From contig QZCP01000834.1 of assembly GCA_003956705.1 (NCBI GenBank), positions 182,864 through 246,863 on the forward strand: DNA of 64,000 nucleotides, given 5' to 3'. Below, in pieces: positions 24,826 to 36,740 of the stretch. Position 1 is the first letter of the stretch. Every line of letters starts with the position of its first letter. This DNA is from Brevipalpus yothersi. Taxonomy: Eukaryota; Arthropoda; Arachnida; Trombidiformes; Tenuipalpidae. Made by a program: the position numbers and the translations under genes. The notes beneath the pieces are model-generated. The model saw only the letters and a program-made list of their open reading frames with translations. It made no database searches and had not been told where the DNA came from.

Positions 24826-26176
24826 CAGTTTCGGAAAATGAGTTTGGGCTATGTTTTATATCTCGTACGCATCTTCCAGTGAAATCAGTTGACCAAGAAA
24901 ATCAACTCAGATATGGCATAAAATAGCACTGATTAGGCATATCAGGTGACAGGATTAAGCATATCAGGTGTTAAAGATTAGCAGTTTGTCCATTATCATT
25001 GTCATTAGTGAAAACAAATAGTGAATCTAATCTGAATTTTTCGTTCTAATTTTCGAATTGAAAATGCCTCGAGCAATTGATCTGGACACTAGATTGAAAA
25101 TTATCACAANNNNNNNNNNNNNNNNNNNNNNNNNNNNNNNNNNNNNNNNNNNNNNNNNNNNNNNNNNNNNNNNNNNNNNNNNNNNNNNNNNNNNNNNNNN
25201 NNNNNNNNNNNNNNNNNNNNNNNNNNNNNNNNNNNNNNNNNNNNNNNNNNNNNNNNNNNNNNNNNNNNNNNNNNNNNNNNNNNNNNNNNNNNNNNNNNNN
25301 NNNNNNNNNNNNNNNNNNNNNNNNNNNNNNNNNNNNNNNNNNNNNNNNNNNNNNNNNNNNNNNNNNNNNNNNNNNNNNNNNNNNNNNNNNNNNNNNNNNN
25401 NNNNNNNNNNNNNNNNNNNNNNNNNNNNNNNNNNNNNNNNNNNNNNNNNNNNNNNNNNNNNNNNNNNNNNNNNNNNNNNNNNNNNNNNNNNNNNNNNNNN
25501 NNNNNNNNNNNNNNNNNNNNNNNNNNNNNNNNNNNNNNNNNNNNNNNNNNNNNNNNNNNNNNNNNNNNNNNNNNNNNNNNNNNNNNNNNNNNNNNNNNNN
25601 NNNNNNNNNNNNNNNNNNNNNNNNNNNNNNNNNNNNNNNNNNNNNNNNNNNNNNNNNNNNNNNNNNNNNNNNNNNNNNNNNNNNNNNNNNNNNNNNNNNN
25701 NNNNNNNNNNNNNNNNNNNNNNNNNNNNNNNNNNAGATTGATGATAATTGTCCTGCTCATAGAGCATCTTTCGTGGGATCATGGTTCGAGAATTGCAATG
25801 CACTTCATGGAATCAATCTCACTCTCCTAAAACTTCCCCCTTATTCTCCTGATCTGAATATCATCGAAAACATTTGGGGTGATACTAAGAGAGAGTTACT
25901 CTATGATGAAGCTAATCCAAACTCTCCTGATTAAATGTTTGAAATAATTTCTAGAATTTGGGACTCAAAAAATGCAAATTCAAATAATTGTAGACCATTC
26001 ATCGACTCAATGGATGATCGTCTCGATACTATCATTCACAATGATGGACATGTTACAAGATGGTAGATAAAGTCGTTATCAACTGAATCGAATCTGATAA
26101 TTCTTGTTTGGAGATATTATCCTTCAAGAGTGCGCAAAAGATATAAAACATAGCCCAAACTCATTTTCCGAAACTG
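24826..26176 (+). mobile_element. Tc1-like DNA transposon, 1351 bp, TA target duplication
   Basis: Terminal inverted repeats begin CAGTTTCGGAAAATGAGTTT and match for about 38 bp at each end, flanked by TA. Copy B (about 48030) has the uninterrupted site. The plus-strand transposase starts at 25064 (MPRAIDLDTRLKIIT) and, after the assembly gap, shows DDNCPAHRASF and PPYSPDLNIIENIWGDTKREL, the second Asp and the Glu of a Tc1-type DDE triad. An in-frame TAA follows at about 25933, shortly after the Glu motif, with coding-like sequence to about 26067. The copy is therefore probably inactive, though most of the catalytic domain is hidden by N. Confidence 0.88.
25110..25734. other. Assembly gap of 625 N inside the Tc1-like transposase
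   Basis: A run of N. The flanking sequence lies in the same transposase reading direction, and the overall element length of 1351 bp is normal for Tc1-like elements, so the gap size is plausible. Confidence 0.99.
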
Positions 26177-26690
26177 TATAAGTAGTCATTGATGAAGGGC
26201 AGTAATCAGACTCTGATCCAATACTGTTGTATCAAAAACAGACTGAAAACTAGTCCATAGACAATTGACGATTGCTGCATCTAACCACATCATTTTGTTA
26301 AGGCAATGGAGAGACAGCGCTGTCACAATTGATTCAACCTACCAATTGTATGATTGAAATTTTCAGCTCAACAACCATCAGGGCTGGTAATGAGGATGGG
26401 TAAAAAAATAGTAGCTTGCGGGTAGCTTGGGGGTACTTGAAAAATTGATCTTTCTTCTTTTGCTTCCTAAGTTATGTTTCCTGATCACTTTCCTTCATTC
26501 TCCTGGAGTCAATACAGACACTCTCTTGCCATCCGAGTGAAAGAACGATTAATGTTGACCACATTGCTCAAATGCGAAGCTGTCGAGTCCACAAAAAAAA
26601 GCTGAATAATATCAAATATCTTTGAATGGAGGACAAACCCACCCAACCATAATCAATTGTTAATTGATTTCTCATAATTCTATCAGCAAT

Positions 26691-27136
26691 ATGGATTCAC
26701 CAAGGCCATTAAGTGTTCGTGAGAGAGATCTCCGATGCGTAAATGATCAACTGAGAGTTATGTTCCCATCTATACACACCAAATTAGCAACATTTTGGCT
26801 GATAACGAGCGATACCTGTGAGAGATTCGACAATCAGCTGCCCCTCATAGATTCTCGGATGAGATTATTATTGCTCAGGCTGAGATCTTGAGTACATTGT
26901 GATCGGGCTATAATCAGGAAGTGACCTCTAATGCTCGTCTCCGTCGGCAGATTAGCTCTCTTCTTCTGCGGAAAGAGGAGAATAAAAACTGTATAGCTGT
27001 ACTCCGTAGTGAATTAGACCGGCTTTCATTAGTGTATCGAGCAGATTATCATGATCAACTCAATACCATGATCAGAAGATGATTAGCTGATCTAAGAAAT
27101 GTGATTGATCATGAATATAATGATCGTGGCATTTGA
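26691..27136 (+). pseudogene. Decayed coiled-coil-like CDS, copy A
   Basis: From ATG 26691 the frame reads MDSPRPLSVRERDLRC and onward as a helical, Arg/Glu/Leu-rich protein of about 148 codons. It is interrupted by a one-base deletion (near 26783, relative to copy B at 48540) and three in-frame TGA codons. The stretch RRQISSLLLRKEENKNCIAV and its surroundings are coding-like. No family is recognised; a transposon-derived or structural protein is possible. Confidence 0.5.
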
Positions 27137-27206
27137 TCATTTAATTTTTTATTCTAAAATTCATTATACCATGATTTAATTTTGTGATCGATCAATATGA
27201 ACAATA

Positions 27207-28497
27207 ACCTATGGGGATCAAAAAATGGAACTCATTCCCAAATCGAATAATATTTTCACTTGTGGATAGAAAATTTGGAATTTTGAGAGTACCAAGAAAA
27301 CATGCAATAAGTTTGAATCATAGCTTTCACTCCAATCCCAGCGGCCTTGATCAATTTTTTTCGTAGGTTTTTCTTGAGGCGCTCAAAGTAACTTGTGCCG
27401 GAGGTTTTGAGCTTTTTTTATCTCATAAATCAGAGAATCGCGGTTTTTGGCTACAAAACCTCTTCGATAAGTTTTTGATTTCAAGTGGGACCAGAAAATC
27501 TCGATCGGACGAAGTTGAGGAATGTTTGGAGGATTACATTCCTTTGGAACGTAGCTAACTTCATTGCGTTTCAAGTCTTCGATTACGGATCTCGCATAAT
27601 GAGATCTTGCAAGATCAGGCTAGAATAAAACAGATGATTTCTCATGCAAATCCATGGAAGGATAAAGTTTTTTAAAGCACTGATTTCTGCACACATGCTG
27701 ATTTACTGCCCTTGAACTTAGGTGAAAATAGGGTTTCGAATATCCTTCCTCACTGATAGCAATCCACATGAGCAATTTTGGTCAATATTATGCTTTCTGA
27801 CGGAATCGAATATGATAAGCAACTTTTCCCAATCGTCGATAAGCGAATTTTTTCCCACCGAAAAAATTGTGCCCATTCAAATCGAAGTAAGATTCATCAT
27901 CAAGTACAAACACGAGATTTGAAGAATGTAACGAAGCTTCCTTAATCTGGTTATCTGTCGTTTTTCTTGGTCAGGAGTCACTTTAGGACAGTTTTTTAGA
28001 CTTCTTATGATATATCCCATCTCCTTAACTATTCTTTAGCTGTTCTCAGATCATAATTAATTTTCCGACCAATAGCTCGCTAGCCACAGAACACTTTGTT
28101 TCCGAGCATACGTTTCACTCCAAAACGTTGATTGCGATCATGTTCGATTTTAGATTTCCCTGAACCAGATTTCCGATTATAACTTTCTCCACTCTTGAAC
28201 AACTTCATGTACCGAAATGCTGTAGTTTTTGGTGTATCAATTCCTATGAATTCTTTCACAATTTTGATTCTGGTGAGAGAGCTCCGTTTCACATTATATA
28301 TCCTGGCAAAAACCAATTTTTGGTGACTTTTTTTGAATGTCTCCATTTTGAGATCTAATTGATCAATGTGCTTTAAATTTTTTTTGTGGTTTTTTATCAA
28401 CCTGTTCTAGACCTTGACCGAGGTTCATCTTTCTGGGTCTCCTCAATCCCGAAAAATTAACCCTTAAGATGAGTTCCATTTTTTGATCCCCATAGGT
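27207..28497 (-). mobile_element. Tc1/mariner element with DD37E-type transposase remnant, copy A
   Basis: Terminal inverted repeats (ACCTATGGGGATCAAAAAAT and its complement) flanked by TA bound 1291 bp. Minus-strand frames show an N-terminal helix-turn-helix part (28080-28400, with ETFKKSHQKLV and SGSGKSKIEHD) and a catalytic end (27383-27574) with CNPPNIPQLRPIEIFWSHLK. In copy B the Asp and the Glu are separated by 37 residues, hence DD37E. Stops and frameshifts break the frame in both copies, so this element predates the duplication and is dead. Confidence 0.85.
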
Positions 28498-29371
28498 TAC
28501 TAAGTGTTTCCCCACCAAAGTTACTCTGTTTGATCAGTTGATAAACACTGCCAAAGTACGGTAATAGAGTTAAATGTTCTGGTTTGATCACCAACGAATA
28601 GCCAAAGAGTACAAAGAGTGAACACTCCATGTGAAAGAAAGTGAGTCCTAAACGACCCACTCAGTGGCACTGATGGAGATGTGCACAGGAACTTTGGGAT
28701 GTGAATCAGCAGGTCAGCACCATCTCCGCAACCCGAATTCAGACAGAAATGTTTTTGGTCCCTCTCTCTATCAAACTTAATCATGTAAGTCTTCCTGGTC
28801 ATCTCCATCATCAACATGATCATCCAAAGGATGATCAGTTATGACATTGTATGAGATTAATTTTCATGATCATCTGGAGGATCATCATCATGTTGATGAT
28901 GGAAAAGATCAATTATGATCAAAATCATCTGAATTTTTCCTCTCCTCTCTCGCCAGATCTTTTTGCTCTTTCTCCCTCTTCCAATTTATGCTCAGTGGCC
29001 ATGAAGGATCGGTGTCCTTCTTTTTTTGGGTTTTTGTTGTTTAGTTTTTTTTGTATTGTTTCTGGGTTTTTGATAAATTCTGTTCATTGTTATTCTTCTT
29101 CTCTCTTCTTCATCATTTTCCAATCTTTTTTCGAACTCTTCCTCCATTTTCATCCGCCTTCGCTACATTTCGCGGTCTCCGGTTCAGGTCTCGGCCGCTG
29201 CAACTGGAGTGACATAAACACAGAATTCTGAATCCTGAGAAACTTCTGTGCAAGATCATGCGTATCTGAGTTTATTTACTTGAGCTTTGAATGTGTTAAG
29301 TTTTCAAACTCTCAAAACGTTTTTTTGATAATTGCTGTATGCCATAATTTACTTGATTATTTATATTAATC
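28498..29371. other. Remnant of the long-TIR element's 5' part, no intact gene
   Basis: From about 28870 on it matches copy B at 52350 and onward. Before that it contains imperfect inverted repeats around ATGATCATC motifs and no homologue of the copy-B terminal repeat, so copy A is a truncated version of the element seen whole at 50637-55754. Confidence 0.5.
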
Positions 29372-29936
29372 ATGTCTCAACTTATTATCGAACACGATGA
29401 GGAGATCAGCAATCATTCCAGTGATCTTGGAAGTGAGAATTGGGAAGATGTTCAAGAATCGACTGGTGAAATTGATAGTGATGGTGATGGTGATAGTGGT
29501 AATGGTGGTAATGGTGGTGATGGTGGTAATGATGGTAATGGTGATGATGATGGCAGGGATGAAGATGAAGAAGATGGTGATGACGATTATGAGGAACACA
29601 ACGAGGAGAACGTGGATGCAGGAAAGGTAACCATATCTTGAAAACTTTGAATTTTTTGAAATTGATTCAATTTTTTTACTCAATTCTAGAAAAAATCAAA
29701 AGGCAATAAAAGGCATAAAGGGTCTGGGAAGGATATGGAGCTGATGAGAGCGATGAAAGAACCAAAAAAAGTGAGTTCTGAGCTGTGATGGGGTTGTGAT
29801 GGGGTTTTTTTGAGAGTGAAAATGATCAATTTTTTCACCTTAATTTTACCTAAATTGATTTTATCTTTTGTTTCTTCTCCAAACAAAAGACAGGGAACAT
29901 GGCGAAAAACGATGATGGCAACTATTATGTTGTAGC
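29372..29936 (+). pseudogene. Acidic / Cys-rich transposon-associated gene, copy A (3' truncated)
   Basis: Exons 29372-29626 (MSQLIIEHDEEISNHSSDLG, then a long Asp/Gly/Asn-rich acidic run), 29690-29770 (Lys-rich) and 29890 onward (TGNMAKNDDGNYY) join in phase 0 with good splice sites. The third exon is cut off at about 29936 by unrelated hAT-type sequence. In copy B the third exon continues for 120 more codons, but the upstream exons are broken there. Function unknown; the acidic-then-basic start suggests a nuclear or DNA-associated protein. Confidence 0.55.
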
Positions 29937-30042
29937 TACTAGTGGTGGGTGATTATCTATATTTACTAATCGAACGAATAATCAAAAACTTCAAAATAAT
30001 CGATAACCTTTTCGAAAGTTTTCGAAAAATCAAAATTTTATT

Positions 30043-31812
30043 CTAAGCATCAAAAACGAAGACAGGATCACTACCATGGAGAATGATCAATTTTTCAGCT
30101 CTCTTTGGTTCTAGAGATGATCCAAACTTATTAATTATTCTACCAGCTTTGGAAAAAACTCTTTCCGAAGCAACAGAAGTGGCAGGGATAGCAAGGTATT
30201 TTAGAGCAACTTTTGATAACTTTGGATTGAGCTGTGTAAGTGAATGCCACATTTTTATAGGATCTTCTTCCATCTTGGACAATACACTATGGAGGAAAAG
30301 ACGGAACGATTCATCAAGAGGCAAACCAGAATCCACAACATCAGAAGATCTGATATTACGATGAGACCATATTCCACTGCTGCGTTCTATCTGTAAAGGT
30401 CTTTGGTCATTGGAGACTAATTTTTTCAAATCTGAATTAATTCGAGAAACTGCTCTCGCAGCGCAAGTTGAGTCTTTGAAATCAGCTCTCTTGAATCGGG
30501 GATCCAATATGGTTGCACATGCATGGAGCAAGCTTCTTTCAATTTCACCAAATCTAAACCCATAGCATCTAATTACAGAGGCTTGAAGCTTCTTTCCGAT
30601 GATTGTTTGAGGAGCAAGAGAATGCAAAGCTTTACTCATAACATTGCAGAGTGGAATAACTTTACTCAAAGTGGCACTTTTTTCAGCAGAAATGTCCTCT
30701 GTTGCTTCTAGAAAAGGTTTGAGAATTTCCAGACTATCTTGAATAACTCGGAGATCAGATGAGGCTACCATATCGGGAGCAGATTCCAATTGAATACAAA
30801 CTGAGCTTACAACTTGACTCAACTTACAAAATCTCTCTAACATTATAAAGATTGAGTTCCATCGTGTATCACATGATTGTTTGAGTTTCAAGGGAGCTTG
30901 GTCGCTGATTCTTGCTTGTTCTTCTCGTAGTGATTGTGCAGCTGTATTACTCTTCTTGAAAAATTTTACAATTTTTTTAACTTTCGAGACAATATTTTGG
31001 AACTCTCCAATCTCTTCCATGATATCTTGTACACATAAGTTGAGTGTATGAGCAAAACAAGGAACATGTTTACCATCTCCCAAAAAAAGATTGATTGCAG
31101 CTTTCACATTCGCACCGTTAGCTGTGACTGAGCATATTATTTGAGATTGCGATATTTTCCATTCAATCATAATATTGTGGAGAAGATCAGCTATGTTTTG
31201 ACCTGTATGAGTTGATATTTGCTCTCGGACGGCAATGGTAATGGATTTCAGATGATCTTCTTCGATTGAATGAGTAGTGACTGCGAGATATGATCGATTA
31301 TTCAGAGTATCAGTCCATGAATCACACGTAAAAGCAAGCTCTTTGATCTTAGCCAATCTTTCTCTGATTGATGATTTAATTCGCTCAAATTTATTATCTA
31401 CCAATCTACTTATTGTCTTGCGTCACGGAACTTTGTATCTTGGGAGCATTCTTTTCATGAAAATGAGAAAAGCTTTGTTTTCAACCAGATGAAATGGAAG
31501 TCCAGTGCCGGCGATCAAAGATGCTAGATTGTTGTTGAACTCGATGCTAAGACTTCCACCTTCTTTGTGCTCAGAAAGCATTTCCATGTAAGCTTTGATC
31601 GATTGATTACCTTCAGGAGCTGGTTTACTGATGCCATCATCATCATTCTTACCTTTTGAACCAACTTTTGGACCATGTTTGAATCATAAATGATTTCCCA
31701 TATTTGTTGTACCTCCATGATAAGCAATTTTGGTTAAACAAATATCGCATTCAGCCTGCGTTTTCTTGGGAGTTAACTCAAAATGATCCCATACTTTACT
31801 CCATTTTCCCAT
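30043..31812 (-). pseudogene. hAT transposase (ZBED type), inactivated
   Basis: From ATG 31812 the frame begins with a BED zinc finger (SKVWDHFE...CDICL...HL-FKH), then runs through a catalytic core (AFTCDSWTDTLNNRSYLAV, first Asp) to the hAT dimerisation domain near the C-terminus (YLAIPATSVASERVFSKAG, acidic Glu), ending at 30043. Two nonsense codons (about 31687, inside the finger, and about 31425) break it. Where active hATs have the second Asp (usually DNA-N), this copy reads TANGAN. The long open part 30043-31404 is well preserved, so decay is recent. The left end probably lies near 29937 (TAGTGGTGGG); I could not find the matching right repeat. Confidence 0.85.
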
Positions 31813-32073
31813 TATGAAAATGAGAAGATACACACACAGAACTAATAGAATCAAAATTGGAAGTTCTAATCAAAAAAACAATTTTGCACGTGGAACAACA
31901 AAACACTGCTGATTGGTGAATGAGTGCAAAGTTTTTTAGAAGACTGCTGCTACTGATCTGATCTAGTAGTGATCAAGCAAATGGCGAGCGCGGTCTATTC
32001 AACTCTCTCAGTTTTTATCCAGAACCATTAGGGTGACCTACGTGACCAAGTTGGGGTACATTATGAGAATGAA

Positions 32074-32395
32074 GTGAATAATTCTTTCGAATAAATATAG
32101 ACCTTCTCATACGAGTTTGATTCGTTTTTCGAGCTCAGCGGCATAGAATTATTAGGGTGCTCAGCAACAGATTCGAAAAATAGAGCATCGAGATGAACTT
32201 TCAGGTGACCTTTTTGACCTTCCTAGACTACGATGTGAATAATTTTTTCGAATAAATATAGACCTTCTCTTACGAGTATGATTCGTTTCTCGAGCTCAGC
32301 GGCATAGAATTATTAGGGGGGTCAGCAAGAGATTCGAAAAATGAAGCATCGAGACGAATTTTCAGGGGACCTTTTCGACCTCCGTCAGCCTTTGA
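32074..32395. repeat. 161-bp tandem duplication
   Basis: Two direct copies, starting at 32074 and 32235, share GTGAATAATT, TTCGAATAAATATAGACCTT and GAGCTCAGCGGCATAGAATT in order with few differences. Non-coding. Confidence 0.8.
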
Positions 32396-32595
32396 ATGGT
32401 ACAATTTTGTGGAGAAAAATCCAGATATTGGGTGATTATTTATTCTCTTTATCTGGGAATACATTCCCACTGTATCAAGCGATAATGTGATGTCGCTATA
32501 TAACAATAACAAATGAACAGCTGATTTTTGTTTATATTTAAACTAACATACGTGTTATAGTGAAAAATTGTTTGTTCTTTTCCTGGTCTATTAAA

Positions 32596-32834
32596 ATGAA
32601 CCAGATTTCTGATATTTTCGAATTTATTGATTCTATTGTCATAAAAGGAAGAGGTATTTCTTGGAATAGGTCAATTTTCAGCAGCCGACGAGTATTGAGA
32701 CTTTTAAAACGTATTTTCGAGACTCGAGGAGGCTTCACTGTGAATGGCTGGGTAGCTCTGTGTCCAAGATTTCTCGGCTATGATAGAGACTATCCCACTT
32801 ATTCTTGGCATGTTCGAAACTTGGTCAACAGTGT
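32596..32834 (+). pseudogene. 5' part of an ORF split by the LTR element
   Basis: From ATG 32596 (MNQISDIFEFIDSIVIKGRG) the frame is open to the 5' LTR. The frame beyond the 3' LTR (42668 on) continues in phase when one copy of the 5-bp target duplication is dropped, so the element landed inside a coding-like frame. The left part is basic and contains TRGGFTVNGWVALCPRF. No family is recognised from this half. Confidence 0.5.
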
Positions 32835-33043
32835 TGCAAGCCAAAAATAGGTTGCTATTGAGTTAGAGAGAATTTGGCATGAATACCAGAGACCTTATTT
32901 GGGTATGGAAGAGTTATATCTCCCTCTGAAAGTATGTCTCTCTCTGTCTCACTTGAAGAATATATATACAATGTAACCAAAAAGTTATGATAACACTTGC
33001 TTGTAACATTATGAACGAGGAAGATGAATTTTGTTCACTTCCA
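32835..33043 (+). repeat. 5' LTR, 209 bp
   Basis: It starts TGCAAGCC and ends CACTTCCA (TG..CA) and contains a TATA-like ATATATATAC at about 32968. I noticed one difference from the 3' LTR (ATGATAAC against ATAATAAC). Confidence 0.9.
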
Positions 33044-33045
33044 TT

Positions 33046-33064
33046 TGGCACCCCTGCCGGGATC
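33046..33064 (+). promoter_or_regulatory. Primer binding site
   Basis: TGGCACCCCTGCCGGGATC begins 2 bp after the 5' LTR. Its complement ends in CCA and fits a tRNA T-arm (GATCCCGG) and acceptor strand, with G as discriminator. Which tRNA was not determined. Confidence 0.75.
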
Positions 33065-34601
33065 GATTTGATTTTTGCCAGTGAAAACCTTTCGAAAAAG
33101 TAATCTAATGTAGTATGATGATGATAATATGATAAGTGAGGAGATAGAAGTGATGATTCTCTCAAATTGAAGTATAAAATTATTAATTCATTGAATTTTA
33201 TTCATCATCAATGAAACAGTTGATTGTTTGGACTTACTCGAATTATCATCTTGGACCTAAGAAAAGTAAGTGATAGCTCCTAGTCATGTCCCGGATATAG
33301 CCTCCATAAAATCAATTGTGCCTTATTTCGATATCGGTGATATTTTACAGAATTAGACTGTTTCTCCCACCTCTCTATGAGATACTTGGATAGTATTGAA
33401 GTAGATGAAGTCTGATAATCTAGCAAAAAGGGATTACATTGAATGTAAACTATTCTGACAATTTTGTTTAATTTCGAGCTTGAAGGACGAGAGATGTCAA
33501 CTCAAATCATCCATATTATGAGATATTCGTTATTGAAAATAATTTTAGTGCATGATCTGAAAACAAATTCTAGTCAACTAACCTGTCATCGAGCCTTTCA
33601 AGAAACATGATGAGCATTTCATGCTACCTTAAAGTAAGAGTTGAATGTTATTTCCACTTCCTGGATATACATTATATATTCGTTTCCCATCAACAATTTC
33701 TAATCTTATCACTAATTCCCATGAATAAATCTACTCAACATAATCAACCAAAGTTCTACAAATATTCTCTATATTTGCCTTGAAATATATTGACTCACAT
33801 GAAATATATATCTTGCAAACCAAGTGAATGGTAAGCTTTTCAACTATTTCTGATACTGAGAACCTTGAAGCTTAAATGAAATGTAACGTTAGTGCATAAA
33901 AATAGAAATTTTCGACTCGTGACTGGAGATAACCGTTAGCTTGGTGATAGTTGATGAAGGAAATGAGCATAATATGAGAACCTACAAATTGTTGCCAACC
34001 ACAGGCAGCTTATTGCGTACTGAGTCTACTGATTATTATTCAAATGCTAATGATTTGAGTCGAGTAAATGCAATTTTCTAGTTATTATTCAGAGCTGATA
34101 GTGAGGTATATTAGCGTTTTGTCAAGATTCATTGAGTTTTCCGGCATCAATTCTATTCTATCATCATTCATTCGTTCTCTCTCAACAAACTTGTCATCTT
34201 ATTTCAATTGTTTCATGTCCAAGTGAATGGATATGATAATCATAGTAGCCTATCGTAATCGATTCTCAACATCTCAATCGTGGAAAACTATTCGAAAATC
34301 TAGTGAAATTCATTAATAATCAAATAAACTATGTATGTGTGTGTTTTAAATTTTGATTCAAAGACACAGTCAGTAAACCATTGAATGATTTTGAGAATTA
34401 TTCAGAATTTATTTAATTGAATCAAATGATGCTAAATTTCGTTGCTCTTATGCGTGTATGAGATATATATTTTGATTTTGGTTTGATCTGGTTATTCTTA
34501 ATGGTTCTACTGTGTGTAATGTTGAGATATGGAAGCATTTCAATTGATCGATTTACTTTAATTATTTTGTGAGCCAGCTAAAAGCTGATGAAGAGTCTAT
34601 A

Positions 34602-35834
34602 ATGTTGAATAACTTTTCAAATAATTTTATCACCACTACTAGAGGTGAAGATGGGAATTCAATTCCATATTTTTCTGGAAATCATATTCACGATGATGTT
34701 ATCGAATGGTTGGATAATTATGAAGAAATTACAACTAGATTAGGCTGTAAGAACTATAATCGTTTAGTCTCTCTTCCAGTTTATCTGAGAGGTGGTGCTA
34801 AAGCTTGGTACAAAGCAACAAAACATATGATCGGTCCTGGTAAACTTTTGGACACTTATGAGAAAGTGAGAAATGAAATGATGAGAATAATGGTGTCACA
34901 AGATTATCCATCAGTATTTTTCAGAGAGATAACGAATAATAAGCAACGAACAAATGAGCCTAGTTATGCCTATATTTATCGGATGAAATATTTGTGTGAG
35001 AAGTTTGATAAGAATATGGATGAAGTCAGAAAGCTTTTCTTTATCAGAAAAGGCTTGGATGAAGGATTAAAAGGGAAAATTACCATTTTGGATCCTCAAA
35101 CAATTGAAGAACTTGTCATAGCAGCTCAAAAAGTTGAATGTTTTTATCAGAATCGAACTGAAGTGAAAGTGGTTCACAGAAATGATTATAATGTGATTCG
35201 AATAATCGAGAGTATGAACAAAAATTTAAAAGATTTAACCGATAAGGTGAACAATATTTCAAGAGGATCAAATAGTCAAAACTCAATGAGAAAGAGAATT
35301 GTTTGTTATTATTGCCACAGTGAAGGGCATAAAATTAGGGAATGTGAAATGAGAATGCAAGATGAGGAGATGAATGATGGAAATTTCTATCCACAGGCGA
35401 GTTATGGTGATACAGATAGTGGTTTCGGTGGGAATGAAAATGGTACCAATGGTTTCACCGATGGTGATCTTGATGGTGGTCGACATGGTGTGGATGGTGA
35501 TGGAAATGAAAATTTCATGGACATTCATCGAGATAACTCTCAACCGGGTAACTCAACGGTAAACTCTAATGGTCCTACTTTAACTTCAATGCTTATCTGT
35601 GGGGACTGGCAACCAGCTGAATTTGATGGATTTTCTCGTGAAAGTTCTAGCTCCCTTTCGACTGTTAAAGATTCTCTTGTGGTTGTTGGTAAAGATGTTC
35701 AAGATGTACAACGGAAGAATGTGAGAGTAGGAAGAGAAAAAGACAAAGAAACTTCCTTTGAAGCGAATCCTTTGGTCTATACAAGTGAGATAGTGGAAAT
35801 GAGAAGTGAATCAGTGGTGATGATGAATTTTTAG
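34602..35834 (+). CDS. Gag-like protein with CCHC zinc knuckle
   Basis: A 410-residue frame from ATG 34602. Residues about 30-190 resemble the retrotransposon gag (capsid-like) domain: VIEWLDNYEEITTRLGCKNY, GGAKAWYKA and LDTYEKVRNEMM. A CX2CX4HX4C zinc knuckle, CYYCHSEGHKIREC, sits at about 235-248 and is followed by an Asn/Gly/Asp-rich linker. It would bind the element's RNA and form the particle. The frame ends at TAG 35832-35834, and a second short frame starts at 35844; no pol follows. Confidence 0.8.
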   Translation: MLNNFSNNFITTTRGEDGNSIPYFSGNHIHDDVIEWLDNYEEITTRLGCKNYNRLVSLPVYLRGGAKAWYKATKHMIGPGKLLDTYEKVRNEMMRIMVSQDYPSVFFREITNNKQRTNEPSYAYIYRMKYLCEKFDKNMDEVRKLFFIRKGLDEGLKGKITILDPQTIEELVIAAQKVECFYQNRTEVKVVHRNDYNVIRIIESMNKNLKDLTDKVNNISRGSNSQNSMRKRIVCYYCHSEGHKIRECEMRMQDEEMNDGNFYPQASYGDTDSGFGGNENGTNGFTDGDLDGGRHGVDGDGNENFMDIHRDNSQPGNSTVNSNGPTLTSMLICGDWQPAEFDGFSRESSSSLSTVKDSLVVVGKDVQDVQRKNVRVGREKDKETSFEANPLVYTSEIVEMRSESVVMMNF

Positions 35835-35843
35835 CGGAATTTG

Positions 35844-36019
35844 ATGGTCTATTCTGTGCCTGCAGTGGAGGGGTCAGAAGTCGATGATGATTCGACTGTG
35901 GAGAAAGAAATAATTTATCTAACTCATTGTCCAACAGGAAAACGAGAGTCCATAGTTAACGCAAGTGAGCTGATGGAAATAAACGATGAGATTGTGATGA
36001 TGATCAGCTGTCATCAAAA
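35844..36019 (+). CDS. Short frame after gag, interrupted by the DNA transposon
   Basis: It begins MVYSVPAVEGSEVDDDS ten bases after the gag stop and is open into the transposon boundary. The frame on the far side begins MVHSVPMFDE, with a similar nucleotide start, so the two may be alternative or repeated starts. Unrecognised. Confidence 0.3.
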
Positions 36020-36141
36020 GGAGGTGTCCCATTTTGGCCTATGATTTTTGATTCAAATAAGAATTCACATACAGATAGAACTTGCTGAGTTATGATGGAG
36101 TAAACTACCAAAAAAATTTTAAGATTTTTTTCCTAGGAGAT

Positions 36142-36543
36142 AGCCCGTTCCAAAGTGCTAATTCTCGCTAGCACCTCAGAACCTCATGCCACTAACCTGA
36201 AACTTAATTCATTGGAAAGCTCTCCTTGAGTACTTTAAGAATACATCAAACTTCTTTCTCACAGAGGGGTGCAACATGTTTTAATTTCGCGATGATCAAT
36301 TTTTTCACTATCACTGAAATAGCTATTCTGCCCATAACTCATCAACCAGACAAGATATCATCAAAATTCTTGCACCAATAGAAGGATCAACTCAAAATAC
36401 ATAAGATTAGATGAATCATGATGATAAATCATCACAGAAAAAAGATTTGGGAAGAATTTTCACAATTCATAGCTTTTCAATGGTGAACAAGTGGTCATCA
36501 TCTTTCGCTGAGCTGTTCCACATTAATTTCAACTGATTCTTTT
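36142..36543. repeat. Left long terminal inverted repeat
   Basis: It begins AGCCCGTTCCAAAGTGCTAA and ends near TCAACTGATTCTTT, complementary to 40588-40988. Confidence 0.88.
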
Positions 36544-36637
36544 CTTGCGCTGTATATATTCTGTATCTTATATGAAGCTCAATATTGTCAAAACTTTTCA
36601 TGATTCGGTGGAAATAGCTTACTTCAAGCGACCATCT

Positions 36638-36640
36638 CTT

Positions 36641-36695
<55 letters not shown>

Positions 36696-36740
36696 TTCTC
36701 TCTCTCTCTTTCTTTCTTTCTTTTTCTCTTTCTCTCTCAT
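36638..36740. repeat. (CT)n / CTTT simple repeat
   Basis: About 100 bp of CT with interspersed TTT, inside the transposon just after its left repeat. Confidence 0.9.

Larger units (their letters stand above)
20238..29936. repeat. Segmental duplication, copy A
   Basis: This span matches about 42895-53420 in the same orientation and order: F-type remnant, long-tail exons, family gene, 5' flank, decayed coiled-coil CDS, DD37E mariner copy, acidic gene. Many stretches of over 100 bp look near-identical. Copy A additionally holds a solo LTR (22987-23290), a MITE (24218-24503) and a Tc1-like element (24826-26176), all absent from copy B. It ends where hAT-type sequence interrupts the acidic gene. 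Confidence 0.85.

Noticed and set aside
27207..28497. Calling the DD37E copies active transposons
   Set aside because: Both copies share broken frames between the helix-turn-helix and catalytic parts, so neither encodes a full enzyme.
29372..29683. Antisense and alternate frames rich in Ile-Thr or Val-Met through the GGTGATGGT run
   Set aside because: They are shadows of the acidic gene's Asp/Gly-rich exon; only the sense frame has start, splice sites and a matching copy.
30083..30711. Plus-strand frames inside the hAT transposase
   Set aside because: Antisense shadows of the conserved C-terminal domain.
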